Assembly: GCA_003427395.1 (NCBI GenBank)
Contig: BFEA01000005.1
Coordinates: 3,385,912 to 3,423,210 of the forward strand
Direction of reading: 5' to 3'
Length of the DNA stretch: 37,299 nt
Origin: Chara braunii
Taxonomy: Eukaryota; Streptophyta; Charophyceae; Charales; Characeae
The notes below the pieces were generated by a model. That model saw only the letters and a program-made list of their open reading frames with translations, was not told the origin of the DNA and did not search any database. Each line of letters starts with the position of its first letter. The stretch's first letter is position 1. Below are positions 18,876-29,020 of this stretch, one piece after another. The translations under genes and the position numbers were made by a program.

Positions 18876-20904
18876 CTATTGTAGGGGGTCTAGGATCCCT
18901 AGCCCTCCCTTCTTCCTTGGAGTGGCCACGACTTCCCAGGCAACCTTCGATAAGAAGCCCTGATTTTTTGAAGCTTCTGGTTTCCAAAGGTATCTAGCAG
19001 CTGCAAGCTTGATTTTTTTGTATGCCTCTCCTCCCAAAGCATGAATCGTCAAGGGAAACCACAATAAGGAGAAGGCTGATGAGGATAGTAGAAGAGTCCG
19101 CCCAAAGAGTGAATGTCGAGTGCAGCGTTCCCAGCCGGCAATACATGTCACCACCTTCTCTGCTAAGATGTTATCTTGCACCCTGGAGCAGTCTGAAAGA
19201 GAGACTTGTAAACCCAAGAACCTGTCAAAGGAAATTGCAGGGATGTGACGAAGACCCCATTCCACACAAATCCCAAAGAAGGGGGAGAGAAAGAACACCG
19301 ACTTATCCCAGTTTATTGAGGCTTCACACAAATTACAATACTCATCTAAGGTTCTCCTTAACTCTGTAAAACTAGTAACTGAATTTTTGCAGGTAATCGT
19401 CAGGTCATCAGCTATGCCCCCCCCCTTCCAGTGAAGGGTAAGGGACAAGCGTAGACCCACAATATAAGGGTTGAATCTTATATTGGTTAATAAAATTTCT
19501 AGCTGTAGTACAAAAATGGGGGGTGCTCGAGGGCACCCTTGCCTCAAGGACCGGGAGAGCCTGAAATTTTCAGATTGCAAGCCGTTGTCTAAGACTGTTG
19601 TTGCAATATTCGAATACATGGCTGTAACCCAGGTTCACAAGTGGACGCCAAAATCCATACTGATTAAAGGGGTATTAATGAAAGTCCAGCCTACTTTATA
19701 GTAGGTTTTTTCTATATAGCGACATCCTTCTTTTCCTTGCTTATAATCTCAAGTGCTTGTACTATAGCTAAAATGTTGTTAAAAATTGATCGTTCTTTGA
19801 CGAAAGCCCCTTACTTTTTCCCACCAAATTCGGAAGCACTGGGGCAAGTAACTGAATTTTTGCAGGCAATTGTCAGGTCATCAGCTATGCCCCCCCCTTT
19901 CCAGTGAAGGGTAAGGGATAAGCGTAGACCCACGATATAAGGGTTTTATCTTATATCGGTTAATAAAATTTATGGCTGTAGTAAAAAAATGGGGGGTGCT
20001 AGAGGGCACCCTTGCCTCAAGGACCGGGAGAACCTGAAATTTTCCGATTGCAGGCCGTTGACTCAGACTGTTGTTGCAACATTCGAATACATGGCTTTAA
20101 CCCAGGTTCACACGTGGACGCCAAAACCCATATTGATTAAAGAGGTATTAACGAAAGTTTAACCTACTTTATCGTAGGTTTTTTCCTTATCCAACATGAG
20201 GATAACAACCTCTCTCTTTTCCTTGCTTATAATCCAAAGTGCTTGTACTATAGCTAAAATGTTGTTAAAAATTGATCGTCCTTTGACGAAGCCCCTTGCT
20301 CATTTCCCACCAAATTCGGAAGCACTGGGGCAAGTCTAAGGGCTAGGATTTTTGCGAACAACTTATAAGATACGTTCAGGACAGAAATGGGCTGCCAGTT
20401 TCGTATCTCCCGCTTATCTCTCTTTTTGTATAGTAAGGATATCATTCCTTTTACCAATCATTTTTGTAGGGTGCATATTTCCAATGTTTTGTTGTAAATA
20501 TCGTAAAAGAACTGGCCAAAGGAGCCACATGAAGAAAGAAAAAATTCAATCGGAAGGCCATCCGAACCCGGGAACTTGCTTTTCGCCATTTGGCGAGCTG
20601 CACGTGTGGTCTCTTCTAACGTGATAGAGGTCTCTAGTGAAAGTCTCATATCAAAAGACAATTGTTTGGAGGAACAATCCCAAAAGGAATAATGTTCTGC
20701 CAGGTTTGTATCGAAGCAGTCATAGAGCCTTCTCGTAGAGACAATGTCCTTAAAGTATTTCATTGCATAAGTACACAGATCCTCAGTCTTTGTGGCTAGG
20801 TGAGTATCTAGTGCAAACGGGTGAGAGAGTTCTTTCATTATCGGTTTCGCCTTATATAACATCAAAGATTTAAACGTCTCTTTTGCCATTTTATCATTGC
20901 CCAA
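18876..20904 (-). pseudogene. LINE ORF2 reverse transcriptase with internal duplication
   Basis: The RT begins in the frame at 20904-20458 (ARQMAKSKFPGSDGLPIEFF). It continues in the same frame through a TGA at 20460-20458, where tryptophan is expected, into MISLLYKKRDKREIRNWQPI and VLNVSYKLFAKILALRL. The catalytic block GGGIADDLTITCKN lies at about 19390-19430 and a second copy at about 19863-19900. The longest clean piece is 19619-18876 (247 codons), ending FLSKVAWEVVATPRKKGGLG, typical of the thumb region. ADD replaces the common YADD or FADD; the residue before it is Ile. Inactive because of stops and the duplication. Confidence 0.87.
19377..20335 (-). repeat. ~480-bp tandem duplication inside the LINE RT
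   Basis: Copy 1 (19377-19849) and copy 2 (19850-20335) are adjacent direct repeats, both running from AACTGAATTTTTGCAG to GGAAGCACTGGGGCAAGT. They differ at scattered bases and small indels, including a change in the C run near 19430. The unit includes the catalytic ADD region, so the RT carries two active-site segments. Confidence 0.93.
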
Positions 20905-21216
20905 AATCCCTTATACCTTCAACCACTCTTGTCAGTCGACCTGTTTGTGTACTTCCAACTCCTCCAATTCCTGCAGTGCTTTGAGTCTTTTCGTTGACCA
21001 GTGGTATTCTAGAAACGGGTTTGTACCTACATAGGTTTCTCTCTGTTCTATCGTTTTCACTAAATGTTTCTCCGTCCAGTTTCACGAGGCGATTTTCATA
21101 CGAGAGAATTCAATCATTGCCGACTACAAAGTACCCATCCTTGCATCTACCCAGTCTTCTTGGTTTTCGAAGAGGTCTCTAGCTAACTGCCAATCTCTCA
21201 TTTGATATTCGATCCA

Positions 21217-21988
21217 CTAGGAAATCACAGGATCCTTGAGAATTGATACATTCAGTCTAAAATGGGGTCTGCGTCTTTCCACTACCTCTTTTGATGTGAC
21301 CTCCATTACCACAGGGTAGTGGTCTGGTACTGTCGCCACCAGGACATCCGCGCACATACAAGGGTCGCCCCTTGCTAAAATGAAGTCGAGTCGCCTGTTT
21401 GGCTGAGGTGCATTTTTAGATGGTCGTGGGCCATGCCATGTGAACCCAGGGTTGTCAGGGTTAAGGATACTGTAGGTGTCAAACAAGTTCCGGTTTCCAT
21501 GAAAGAGGACAAGAGCAAGGCATCTTCTCTCACAGGAAAAACGTTTGGGGAATTTAGTCCGAGGTTCATGGTGCAATTTCAATCCCCAACATAATTAGAT
21601 TTTTTGTGTCTGGTATTATTTTCGGGAGATCGACAAAAAAAATAATTATAGCAGCGTAATCCACCGAAGCAGAGATAAAGATCACTGCCTAGTCCTCATC
21701 TGCCATGGCTATTTTCAGCCAGGCCCACCGACCTTCGATGTCAGCACAGGAGTCAATGATCTCTACGTCAAAATTATTGTCAAGGAGGATGGCAACACCA
21801 CCTTTTGTCCTTACAGCTGGAGACCAAATTTGGGCCCCTCCCCACCAATTTGATATTTTCGCTACTTTCTCTGGTCCAATTTTTGTTTCTTGAAGGTCTA
21901 TTATTTGGACTTTTTGAGAGTACATCCATTCAGACAGTCTTTGTCTTTTATAAGAATTGTTGAGGTCACCTAGTCCCGAACATTCCAA
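21217..21988 (-). pseudogene. LINE ORF2 endonuclease domain, broken
   Basis: QIIDLQETKIGPEKVAKI contains the LQET motif with the catalytic glutamate of the exonuclease-endonuclease-phosphatase fold. WSPAVRTKGGVAILLDNNF matches the following strand region. Near 21320 VPDHYPVVMEV gives the terminal D-H catalytic pair. In the element life cycle this domain nicks target DNA to prime reverse transcription. Frames change at about 21690 and 21400 and several stops are present. Confidence 0.82.
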
Positions 21989-22003
21989 CTAGCAAGTCTT
22001 ATC

Positions 22004-23450
22004 CTACTGGGTAGAACCATTCTCGTCTGCTGTTCCGCTCGGTTCTTGGATGCGGATCTCAGTATTAGTTGCGGTGCTAGATGAAGCATAGTCTGCAACC
22101 AGTAACTCTCCAACTGTAAAATTTAAATTCTTTCCTGTTCTCCTTTTAAGGAGAGTCTCAACAAAGGTATCGACCATGAGGATCGACCGGTTGTCAGACT
22201 GTACCAACCACTCTGCCACCACGTGAGCTGACAGGCCTGTCAAAAGCCTGATAGCTTGGATGGTGTCAGATTGGGGGGTAGTTAGGCGAGTAAGTTCAAC
22301 CCAGTATATTCTTAGGTCATCCCACTTAGCTTTGATAGCTGTTATGTGGGTAAGATCCAAGAAAACTATTTTGAATCTTACCTTCGCGCCCCCTGGTGTG
22401 TCCACCAATTGCCGTGTCATTTTTGGTTATGGAAGAATACCCACCTGTCCCAGATTTTGTAGTAGGTGAGTCTTTATTAGGTTGCATATCATCACTGGGG
22501 AGGGGGAACTGCGCAGCAGGATGGACGAGAGGAGTAAAGTCTCATCCTTTCCGATGACTGTCACAAATCTCAATCTTTGGTCGTCGTGCGAGCAAATCAG
22601 GGGGATAAGGTATTTAAGAATTTGACCTTTGGCCTTCTCTTCCCTGATTAATGTTCGTATTGGGGCTGCCATGGCAAGGGATCGTCTAGGCGGACGAGAG
22701 ATCTGTGAACGCCCTCACTTTAGGGGGGCGCTCCGAGCATCCTCGTTCGAACCACATCCAAGTTCATCGTTGCACCTTCTGGCCTGGGGTTTGAGACCAT
22801 CTATTCTGGGACGTTTCACCGATGAAGCAGTAAGCGGTATACCAAGGGGGGGTTGCTTTTCTTGGGGAGTAGCTGTTCGGGAGGAGAAAATAAAGGGGAC
22901 AAACGAGTCTACCCTTTTTCCTTTCTGCATCAGCGTTAAACCCTTTGCTTCTCCTTTTTCCTCAGGTTCATCAAACATCCCTGTAGTTGGGGAGAAGAAA
23001 TCTTGTGTTGGATCTTTATCCTCGTCTTCTTACCCTTCCGATGATACCGCTTCTGCCTCGTCCTCTATCGTAAGTAGGACCTTTTTATCGTTAATGACGA
23101 TAAATTTCACGCTCATTTTACTTTTAACTTCCTCATCTTCATTTGTCGGGGTCTGCCCAAAAACTACGTTAGTGTAGATTGAAACCTTGTTAGGCTTTCA
23201 TGTGAGCATGTGGGTCAGCGTTTCTGTTGGCCCAACTGTCTCTCCTGATGTTTTAGGGCCCAACAGATGACTTTCAATATTTGGTGGGGGGGCCTCGTTT
23301 TGGACCCCACGTAGGGGGTCAGGAGGGGGGGGCACTCCCTTTTTGACGGACAGAGTGGGGGGTCCGGGTGGGTTCAAGGGGGGGGGGAGGGCGGGGCGGG
23401 GGAGAGATATCATTAATTCACCCACTTTGAAACCTTCCTCCACCAACGCC
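22004..23450 (-). pseudogene. LINE ORF1 C-terminal part, fragmented
   Basis: Successive minus-strand frames continue the element: a proline-rich linker (PRPALPPPLNPPGPPTL, 23446-23198), a charged piece (22978-22715), then 22672-22427 and 22420-22004 in changing frames with stops. I do not recognise a domain in them. Placement between the zinc-knuckle region and the endonuclease, on the same strand, is the reason to call them ORF1 or the linker to ORF2. The proline stretch corresponds to a G-rich tract on the plus strand at about 23376-23402. Confidence 0.5.
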
Positions 23451-23569
23451 CTTCCTTCCCTTTCTTCCGATACTTTGTTTACCCCATTTGTTTCTCCTTC
23501 AATTCTGCCAACCTCGATCCCTCTATGACGTTTGTCTCAGCGGGTATCGTCTCGTTTCTATGCATTTCT

Positions 23570-24945
23570 TTAACTTTGTTGTTGCGCCTTCATTGCTTTT
23601 TTACCTCCGTTCTGCCTCCCACTTTTTTTTTTCTTTTCCGCAAGGTTCTTCTTCTTCTTCTTGACCTTCGGAGGCTGGCTGCACAAGATGTCTTTGTAGG
23701 ACGGGGGACTACGTATGTCGTCCTCCTTTCCCTTCTGGAGTAACTCTCGCTCCCTCTCCTTCTTCGCTTGATTTTCTGTTTCGTCCTCCCTTGTGTTCTC
23801 CTCCTCGTTATCCAAGTCCTTCATTTCTTCGTCAGGTTTGGCGGGGCCCTTCTCCCCCTTCCCCTTCTCTTTCTCTTTCTCCTTCACCCTTTCTTGTCTT
23901 GAGGTATCCCCTTCAGGCCCTTTACCCTTCTCCCCTTCGGACCCTTTTCCCCGGGAGTCACAGTCGTTCTTTGTTACCTTCTTGTTTTCTCGACCCTTTT
24001 CTACAAAACTAGGCAGGACCACGGGTTGATCTTTCTCGTTCTTATGAGGGTTCAAGTTCTTTCTTGCGGGGCATGCGTCGTCTTCTTTCGAATGAAAGTG
24101 TTGTCTACATGCCCGACACCACGGTGTCTGAGCATGAACCACCTCGATTTCTACGTAACCACCTTTCTTCATGTCGATTATTAAATAAGGCTTATACCGA
24201 ATTCGGGCCCCATGCTCCAGATCGAACCGAATATTCATTAATTCGGGCGACGTTATTTCGATATATGTTTCGTGTTTTTTTTTCAGGATCTCGTCGAAGG
24301 CTCCTTTGACTGTTGCGGCCATGTACGATAGAGCCGCCACCAGAACATACATACAATATATTAAAAAAAGACTAATTTGTGAGTTTCTCTCCATTCAAAA
24401 AGTTTATTTTCTGGCATCCATGGACAAAAGAAAATATTATAGGACTTCCCATTTAACATAATTTTATCTTTTTTTTTCCTTAGCATCCATTGGGCAATGA
24501 CCTTGGAGTACACAACGTGGGTTATTAAATTATACCCTTCGTTGTGGAACACTCCCCTCTTAGGGGAGCCGTCAATTGCTCCGCTCGTTGCCCACCTATT
24601 TTCGTACATACGAATCAAACGTATTTTGACTTTTACCGACAGCGATTTGGAGTCATTTCCGAAACCAACTGACACCGCATTTTTGGCCAGCCACTCTTCT
24701 TGGACTACGTAAAGTTCGGGGCTGACTACCACACGTACAAAATCCTCTCCCACGTCCACCTGGTCAGAAATAAGCTTTTCCGGAAGAAGACCCTCGTTAT
24801 AGCACTCCGTGAGAATACCCTTAACCCTGTCTTTCTCCGTTTGAGAAATCGACGGGGCCGGTTCAAGAATCACACGGTCTCCCATGATGTTTGAACAGAA
24901 TGTGCTGATAGGAAGCCAAAAACTCTCGACAACGAGACACACCAC
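23570..24945 (-). pseudogene. LINE ORF1 N-terminal part with CCHC-like zinc knuckle
   Basis: Two overlapping open frames (24945-24361, then 24394-23570) join across one frameshift near 24370. The first begins either at 24945 or at the Met at 24885 (MGDRVILEPAPSISQTEKDR) and has the look of a plant LINE ORF1 N-terminal RNA-binding region. The second contains PWCRACRQHFHSKEDDACPA, a Cys-X2-Cys-X4-His-X6-Cys knuckle near 24063-24115. A very charged Lys/Glu-rich segment follows. ORF1 proteins coat the element RNA. The spacing before the last cysteine is longer than the usual X4. Confidence 0.72.
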
Positions 24946-25800
24946 ACAACAAACACTTCAAATTAATTATGGTAATCTATATTACCGACCAGCCTCAATA
25001 AATAGGGAATAGTTAGATAATGTCCCACCCCTTCCAGGTAAGAGGAAAGAGATTACCCTTAGAGGTCTCGTGTTTCCTAGCCGACTTCGCCTTTTCTTTA
25101 GAAGCCATCGTACTTCAGGAGATTTGACCTGGCCGCGGTGTAAGTACCTCAGGTTATACAACATCCTCTCGTCAACTTTACTCGCTTTCACCACATAACC
25201 AAAATACGCTTATACCTCGTCGCATCGCCAAAGGATTCGGAGGGAAGCGTGTCTGATTAACCCTAATTGTGGTTTAGCGGTGGGCGTCACCGAAGCGGAG
25301 CTTAGCGCTAAAATTTAGTGTCAGCCAGCCTCCGAAGGTCATCTGGGCATGGTTCACGTCATACTGCTTGGTACTTAGCTGGTCATATGACGCCAACCGC
25401 CAAAATACGCTTATACCTCGACGTGGGCATGGTTCACGTCATACTGTTGTACCTTTTCAGATGGGACAAGGCCACGACCGTCTGGAGAAATGGGGATTTG
25501 GTACTTAGCTGGTCATATGACGCCATCCACAAATTGTGCAAGAACTTTTGTGAACGAATTTTGCCAATTTTTGAAGAAAAAAAACAAAAAAACAAAAGGG
25601 CGTTTACGGTCAGCGCAAAATCTCTTGCTTCGCAGCTTCCCAGACCGCCGACAAATGCACACAAGAATAGTACATTTGCGAATCTGGTAGATCTGTGTGA
25701 CTAGTCTTTTCCCTTTTTTTTTGGAATTTTGGGAATATAGGTCCCCGTGTGAGTATGCCCTGATTCTACACCGAAATGGTCGTTAGCAAGGAATACCTAC
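24946..25800. other. LINE 5' flank with local duplications, no gene
   Basis: No gene was recognised. A minus-strand frame at 25194-24982 may be LINE leader. Several short segments are duplicated in scrambled order: CCAAAATACGCTTATACCTCG (21 bases; first 20 CCAAAATACGCTTATACCTC) near 25199 and 25402, GGGCATGGTTCACGTCATAC near 25346 and 25426, and GTACTTAGCTGGTCATATGA near 25371 and 25501. Confidence 0.55.
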
Positions 25801-25804
25801 TGCA

Positions 25805-26255
25805 TAAAAAAAAACACCTGCCCGACGAACCATTTTGGTCAAACCTGACGTTGCGCCAACCATGACCAGTACGGAACCAACCCGGATCTCTCCGTAGCCC
25901 ACGGGGTAGGTTGGCAGCACAGCAGCGGTGCAAGCGCAAGGCTATACGAGTCCTCATCACTGTGATGAGGGGTGGTCAAACATTGTCGATGGGGGAAATC
26001 GGCAGTGCTAGCATCGAGCAATGACCAGTCACTGCAGCTCCCCTTACCCCCCCAACCCCACATAAAAGTGTCAAATGGTCAATATTGTCGCTGCATAGCA
26101 ACCAACAACATCAGCCAGGGTCCTGCCAATGTTGACTTTGGGGGCAACGGGTTATCTCCAGCTGGTAGAGAACACCAAGCCTTGACGCCAATGGGGATTG
26201 AACCCACGACCTTCTGAATGCAACTTTTGTGCGTTACCAACTGAGTTGCATGTGT
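25805..26255 (-). mobile_element. possible tRNA-derived SINE or tRNA pseudogene
   Basis: On the minus strand near 26252-26186, AACTCAGTTGGTAACGC resembles a tRNA D-arm with Pol III box A. About 30 bases later GGTCGTGGGTTCAATCCCC resembles a T-arm with box B. The acceptor arms do not pair, so it is not a working tRNA. The sequence continues for some 400 bases to an A/T-rich end at 25806-25815, which would fit a SINE body. Copy number in the genome would be the test. It could equally be an isolated tRNA pseudogene. Confidence 0.35.
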
Positions 26256-26740
26256 GCGTAAAACACATTTATATTGAGGCCCCTAATCCTACCCTCGTGC
26301 CAGTGGAACATGGTCACAGGGCATGGTTCTACGACCGTAGCCTAAGGACGGAATACAATTCAAGACATGGTGCGTCAGTAGTGGAACGATCAACTAGATT
26401 ATGATGGTCGTTGCCCTTTTATACACCACCAGTACCTCGGATCCCTTTTTGACTGGGGCTGTAAATGCCATGTGCACGAAAAAAAATGAACCACCACAAA
26501 CCTCTTTTTGGCTGCTGTCGCCAACCATTTCGCTCTGGCTACCAATTCCCGAAATTTGCAGCTTGCGTGCAACAACATCGGAGAAAAATGGTTAGGCAAG
26601 GTATTGATGGCCATATCACCCCTACCATGATGGTAGAAAGGTGATAATTATGAGTGGTAGACACTGAGTATGACTGAGGGAGAAGGGTTGTGCGAGGAAA
26701 AAATAATGAGAGTTGAAGGTTGGAAGGGAGTCTCATAAGC

Positions 26741-26778
26741 CTGTCTCTTATACACATCTAGATGTGTATAAGAGACAG
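26741..26778. other. Tn5/Nextera mate-pair junction adapter (artefact), copy 1
   Basis: The 19-bp Tn5 mosaic end AGATGTGTATAAGAGACAG (26760-26778) is preceded directly by its reverse complement (26741-26759). The head-to-head pair is the circularisation adapter of Nextera mate-pair libraries. It is not biological sequence and marks a false join. Translation across it gives the MCIRDR and VSYTHLDVYKRQ peptides known as adapter-derived false proteins. Confidence 0.97.
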
Positions 26779-26853
26779 ATAACACACAGAAGCAACGGAA
26801 AAAAAAAGGAATCCCTTTTCCTGTGATTGAGGGCAGATACATGATGCTACAGC
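26779..26853. other. 75-bp island trapped between two adapter copies
   Basis: These bases are bounded on both sides by adapter, so their genomic position is unknown. The 44 bases at 26808-26851 are identical to 5336-5379 inside the inverted-repeat insertion, showing that the island comes from another copy of that repeat or from the same locus. Confidence 0.85.
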
Positions 26854-26891
26854 CTGTCTCTTATACACATCTAGATGTGTATAAGAGACAG
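26854..26891. other. Tn5/Nextera mate-pair junction adapter (artefact), copy 2
   Basis: This is the same 38-base head-to-head mosaic-end pair as copy 1, followed directly by a GT microsatellite. Linkage of the left and right flanks through this point is not supported by the sequence. Confidence 0.97.
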
Positions 26892-26933
<42 letters not shown>

Positions 26934-27116
26934 AAAAAAAAAAAAAAAAAAAAAAAACTAAGTGTGTGTGTGTGTGTGCGCTGCGTTGCGCCTCTGCCCG
27001 CGCGCGGGATTGTCATGTGTGAGTGTGTGTGTGTGTGTGTGTGCGCGCATGGTGGGTGGCGGGGGGGTGGGGCGACCCCTCCCCCACCACTCGATCAATC
27101 AATCAATCAACCAATC
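26892..27116. repeat. compound microsatellite region
   Basis: In order: (GT)12, a GA run, 25 A residues (26933-26957), two further GT runs and a run of TCAA units (27092-27111). Low-complexity DNA immediately after the adapter is a likely place for assembly failure. Open frames across it are meaningless. Confidence 0.9.
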
Positions 27117-27190
27117 ATGTCCCACCGGTGGTCCCCGCACTATGTCCCGCCGGTGGTCCCCGACACTATGCCTTGCCGGCGATCCTCGTT
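27117..27190. repeat. 25-26-bp minisatellite, about three copies
   Basis: Units begin at 27117, 27142 and 27168, each close to ATGTCCCACCGGTGGTCCCC. The third unit is more diverged. Confidence 0.8.
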
Positions 27191-27695
27191 TCTCTTGACG
27201 TTTTTCCTCCCTACGGTGGCCTTATTTCTTTTGTCTCCCTCATGTTCCGTATGTCGATCTTCCCGACCGTGGCTTTTTACTTGGCCCATAGCCCTTTTTC
27301 CTTCTTGATGCCGCATCCCGGTGGCCCTCTTGGCCCGGGCTACATTCTCACGCGCCGGCCTCTTTTCAATTTTTTTTCTCCTTGCGGCGTGCAACCTATG
27401 ATACTATTTTTCCCGGCAGTCCTTCTCCTTTTCGGGAGAACGGCCGCCTCTGCTAATTTCTTACGGTCTCTTGTCGCTCGCTGTTCCGCTAGTATCTCCT
27501 TGGTCCAGCGGTTCCAGCAACCCAGGGCAACTTCTAAATCCCTAAGTGCTAGTATTAATCCCTTCAATCTTTCTATCCTCCTTACCTCCGGTTTTCTCTA
27601 TCGTGCACAATTCTGCAGTATACCGCCTCTCAACAGACAAGACTTATCTCGGGACCCACCGGTCCCGACAACACCTTCATTCTCGTGTTGCACCC
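27191..27695. other. no gene recognised; possible gag-like debris on minus strand
   Basis: The minus strand has Lys/Arg/Glu-rich frames (27394-27140 and 27567-27340; for example ALRDLEVALGCWNRWTKEIL). Their composition would suit retroelement gag remains, but no motif supports it. A 229-codon plus-strand frame (27023-27712) covers the same bases and begins in the microsatellite, so I treat it as chance. Confidence 0.35.
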
Positions 27696-28089
27696 TCCAC
27701 TACACGTGCTAGGAAATCCAATAGACTATTTCAAGTTTCAACGGATTTCTTGGCACGTGTAATGGAGTGAGCCCATCGCACCAAATGTGTAAAATGACAA
27801 TGAATCTTCGGTTAGAACATGGGTAGATACACAACCATATTTTTTGTTTTTTGTGAATGTGGTGAGTAGTTGAGTGAGACCCTATAACGGGCATCGAACA
27901 TGGGTCTCGCCCGACTACGCACCACATACACAAAAGACAAAAAATATGGTTGTGTATCTTCACGTATTCTAGAGGAAGATTCATTCTCATTTTGCACATT
28001 TGGTGAGTGGGGCTCTGTCCACAACGCGTGCCAGGAAATCCAACGAGAAGTTTCAAGTTTCAACAAATTTTATGGCATGTGTAGTGGAG
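27696..28089. mobile_element. 394-bp foldback element with ~140-bp inverted arms
   Basis: The left arm (27696 to about 27860) and right arm (about 27925-28089) are diverged reverse complements. Both start TCCACTACAC from their outer ends. Shared internal blocks are GGATTTCYTGGCACG, CACCAAATGTG, AATGAATCTTC and GATACACAACCATA. The short centre holds no gene. Such structures are typical of foldback or MITE-type non-autonomous DNA elements. No clear target duplication is visible. Confidence 0.85.
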
Positions 28090-28381
28090 ACACCCACTCA
28101 CCAATGTTTTCAAGCTTCTGTCACTTTCTGACAGATTCTGCTCAGGTGTAAAAGGTAAGTTTCTGGTTCTCTTTTTTTTTTTGCAAAAACACTGAGTTCT
28201 TGTCGTTTTCGAACTCCCGAAATGGAAAGAACCAAGTTCAGCCAACACATAGAAATTGCCTTGTGGGCCGAGCGCGGCCCCAGAAAAAAATTCCTGGCCA
28301 ATCTATCACTTTCCGCAGGGCTTGGGAACTTCAATTCAGCCCCCCCCCAAGGGTTTTTTTTTCAGGGACCCTTATTTTAGC

Positions 28382-28459
28382 GGTTGCGGCGCACCATATG
28401 CACGCGCAACGTGCGCAATGCGTAGTGCACAACTGCAGCGCACGTGATGCGCCGCAACC
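28382..28459. mobile_element. 78-bp GC-rich foldback (miniature inverted-repeat) element
   Basis: GGTTGCGGCGCA at 28382-28393 is exactly inverted at 28448-28459. The interior is built of GTGCGC/GCGCAC-like pieces and can also pair with itself. Flanks (TTTAGC and ATGGTA) show no clear target duplication, so transposition is not proven. Confidence 0.7.
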
Positions 28460-28599
28460 ATGGTAAATATGAAGCTTCCTTTCACGTACAATGAATAAAC
28501 ATGGGAACATTTGTTACTTTGGATTGCAGTAATTCAAATGTATTGTGGAATTGCGCCAGTAGAACGGGAAAGTCAAACCGCCTTCTCTACCTCATGCTT

Positions 28600-28811
28600 G
28601 CGTTAGGAGTACCTATTGATGGAAAAGGTGCTTTAGGCGTTGTAGAGCGAAGACGTGTAGAAGTCAAAGCTCCGGGAATTATTTCACGTAAATTTGTGCA
28701 TGAACCAATGCAAACAAGATTAAAAGCGGTGGATAACCTTGTTCCAGTAGGTCATGGTCAACGAGAACTTATTATTGGAGATAGACAAACAGGTAAGACT
28801 GCTATAGCTAT
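28600..28811 (+). pseudogene. atp1: mitochondrial atp1 fragment ending at an N
   Basis: The frame reads [20 protein letters not shown], then [15 protein letters not shown] and the P-loop-like [11 protein letters not shown], the same part of ATP synthase alpha as at the window start plus about 39 codons upstream. It breaks off at 28811 just before an undetermined base. Bases 28717-28811 are identical to 1-95. Upstream of about 28600 the frame stays open to an ATG at 28501 but no longer looks like atp1, so that start is not meaningful. Confidence 0.87.
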
Positions 28812-28812
28812 N
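28812..28812. other. single undetermined base (assembly join)
   Basis: This is the only N in the window. The sequence changes from atp1 to unrelated DNA exactly here, so it probably marks a contig join of unknown size and not a single unread base. Confidence 0.8.
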
Positions 28813-28906
28813 AAAATTAGGGCAACATAACAGTGTCGGGCGAGTAACCGTGCCGATCCAAAACAGTGACCGTATCAATCCGATCCAGTTTCCGTACGTC
28901 GCCACT

Positions 28907-29020
28907 CCAGTGACCGTTCCAATCATCTCGTCATTGAACTGTAGTGGCTCGCTGTCCCAGTGACCGTTCCAATCATCTCGTCATTGAACTGTAGTGACTC
29001 GCTGTCCCAGTGACCGTTCC
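28907..29020. repeat. 50-bp tandem repeat, two and a quarter copies
   Basis: CCAGTGACCGTTCC starts units at 28907, 28957 and 29007. The first two units differ by one base; the third is cut short. Confidence 0.93.

Larger units (their letters stand above)
17340..24945 (-). mobile_element. decayed LINE (non-LTR) retrotransposon
   Basis: Reading the minus strand from 24945 downward gives ORF1 with a zinc knuckle, an AP-type endonuclease, a reverse transcriptase with an ADD catalytic motif, and a C-terminal zinc finger. This is the order of L1-like plant LINEs. Stops and frameshifts are frequent, so it is inactive. The 3' end is uncertain. A T run on the plus strand at 17031-17054 would be a minus-strand poly(A) tail if the element extends that far, but the 17055-17340 stretch shows no recognisable LINE sequence. 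No target-site duplication was found by eye. Confidence 0.88.

Noticed and set aside
22629-23177. 182-codon plus-strand open frame
   Set aside because: It is antisense to LINE ORF1 pieces, with Ser/Pro-rich composition expected of a shadow.
26648-27308. Open frames containing VSYTHLDVYKRQ and MCIRDR
   Set aside because: They translate the mate-pair adapter and microsatellites and are not genes.
27023-27712. 229-codon plus-strand open frame
   Set aside because: It starts in a GT microsatellite, has no domain, and looks like a shadow of purine-rich minus-strand sequence.
28501-28830. 109-codon open frame as a full small gene
   Set aside because: Only the part from about 28600 is atp1-like, and the frame crosses the N at 28812 into unrelated DNA.
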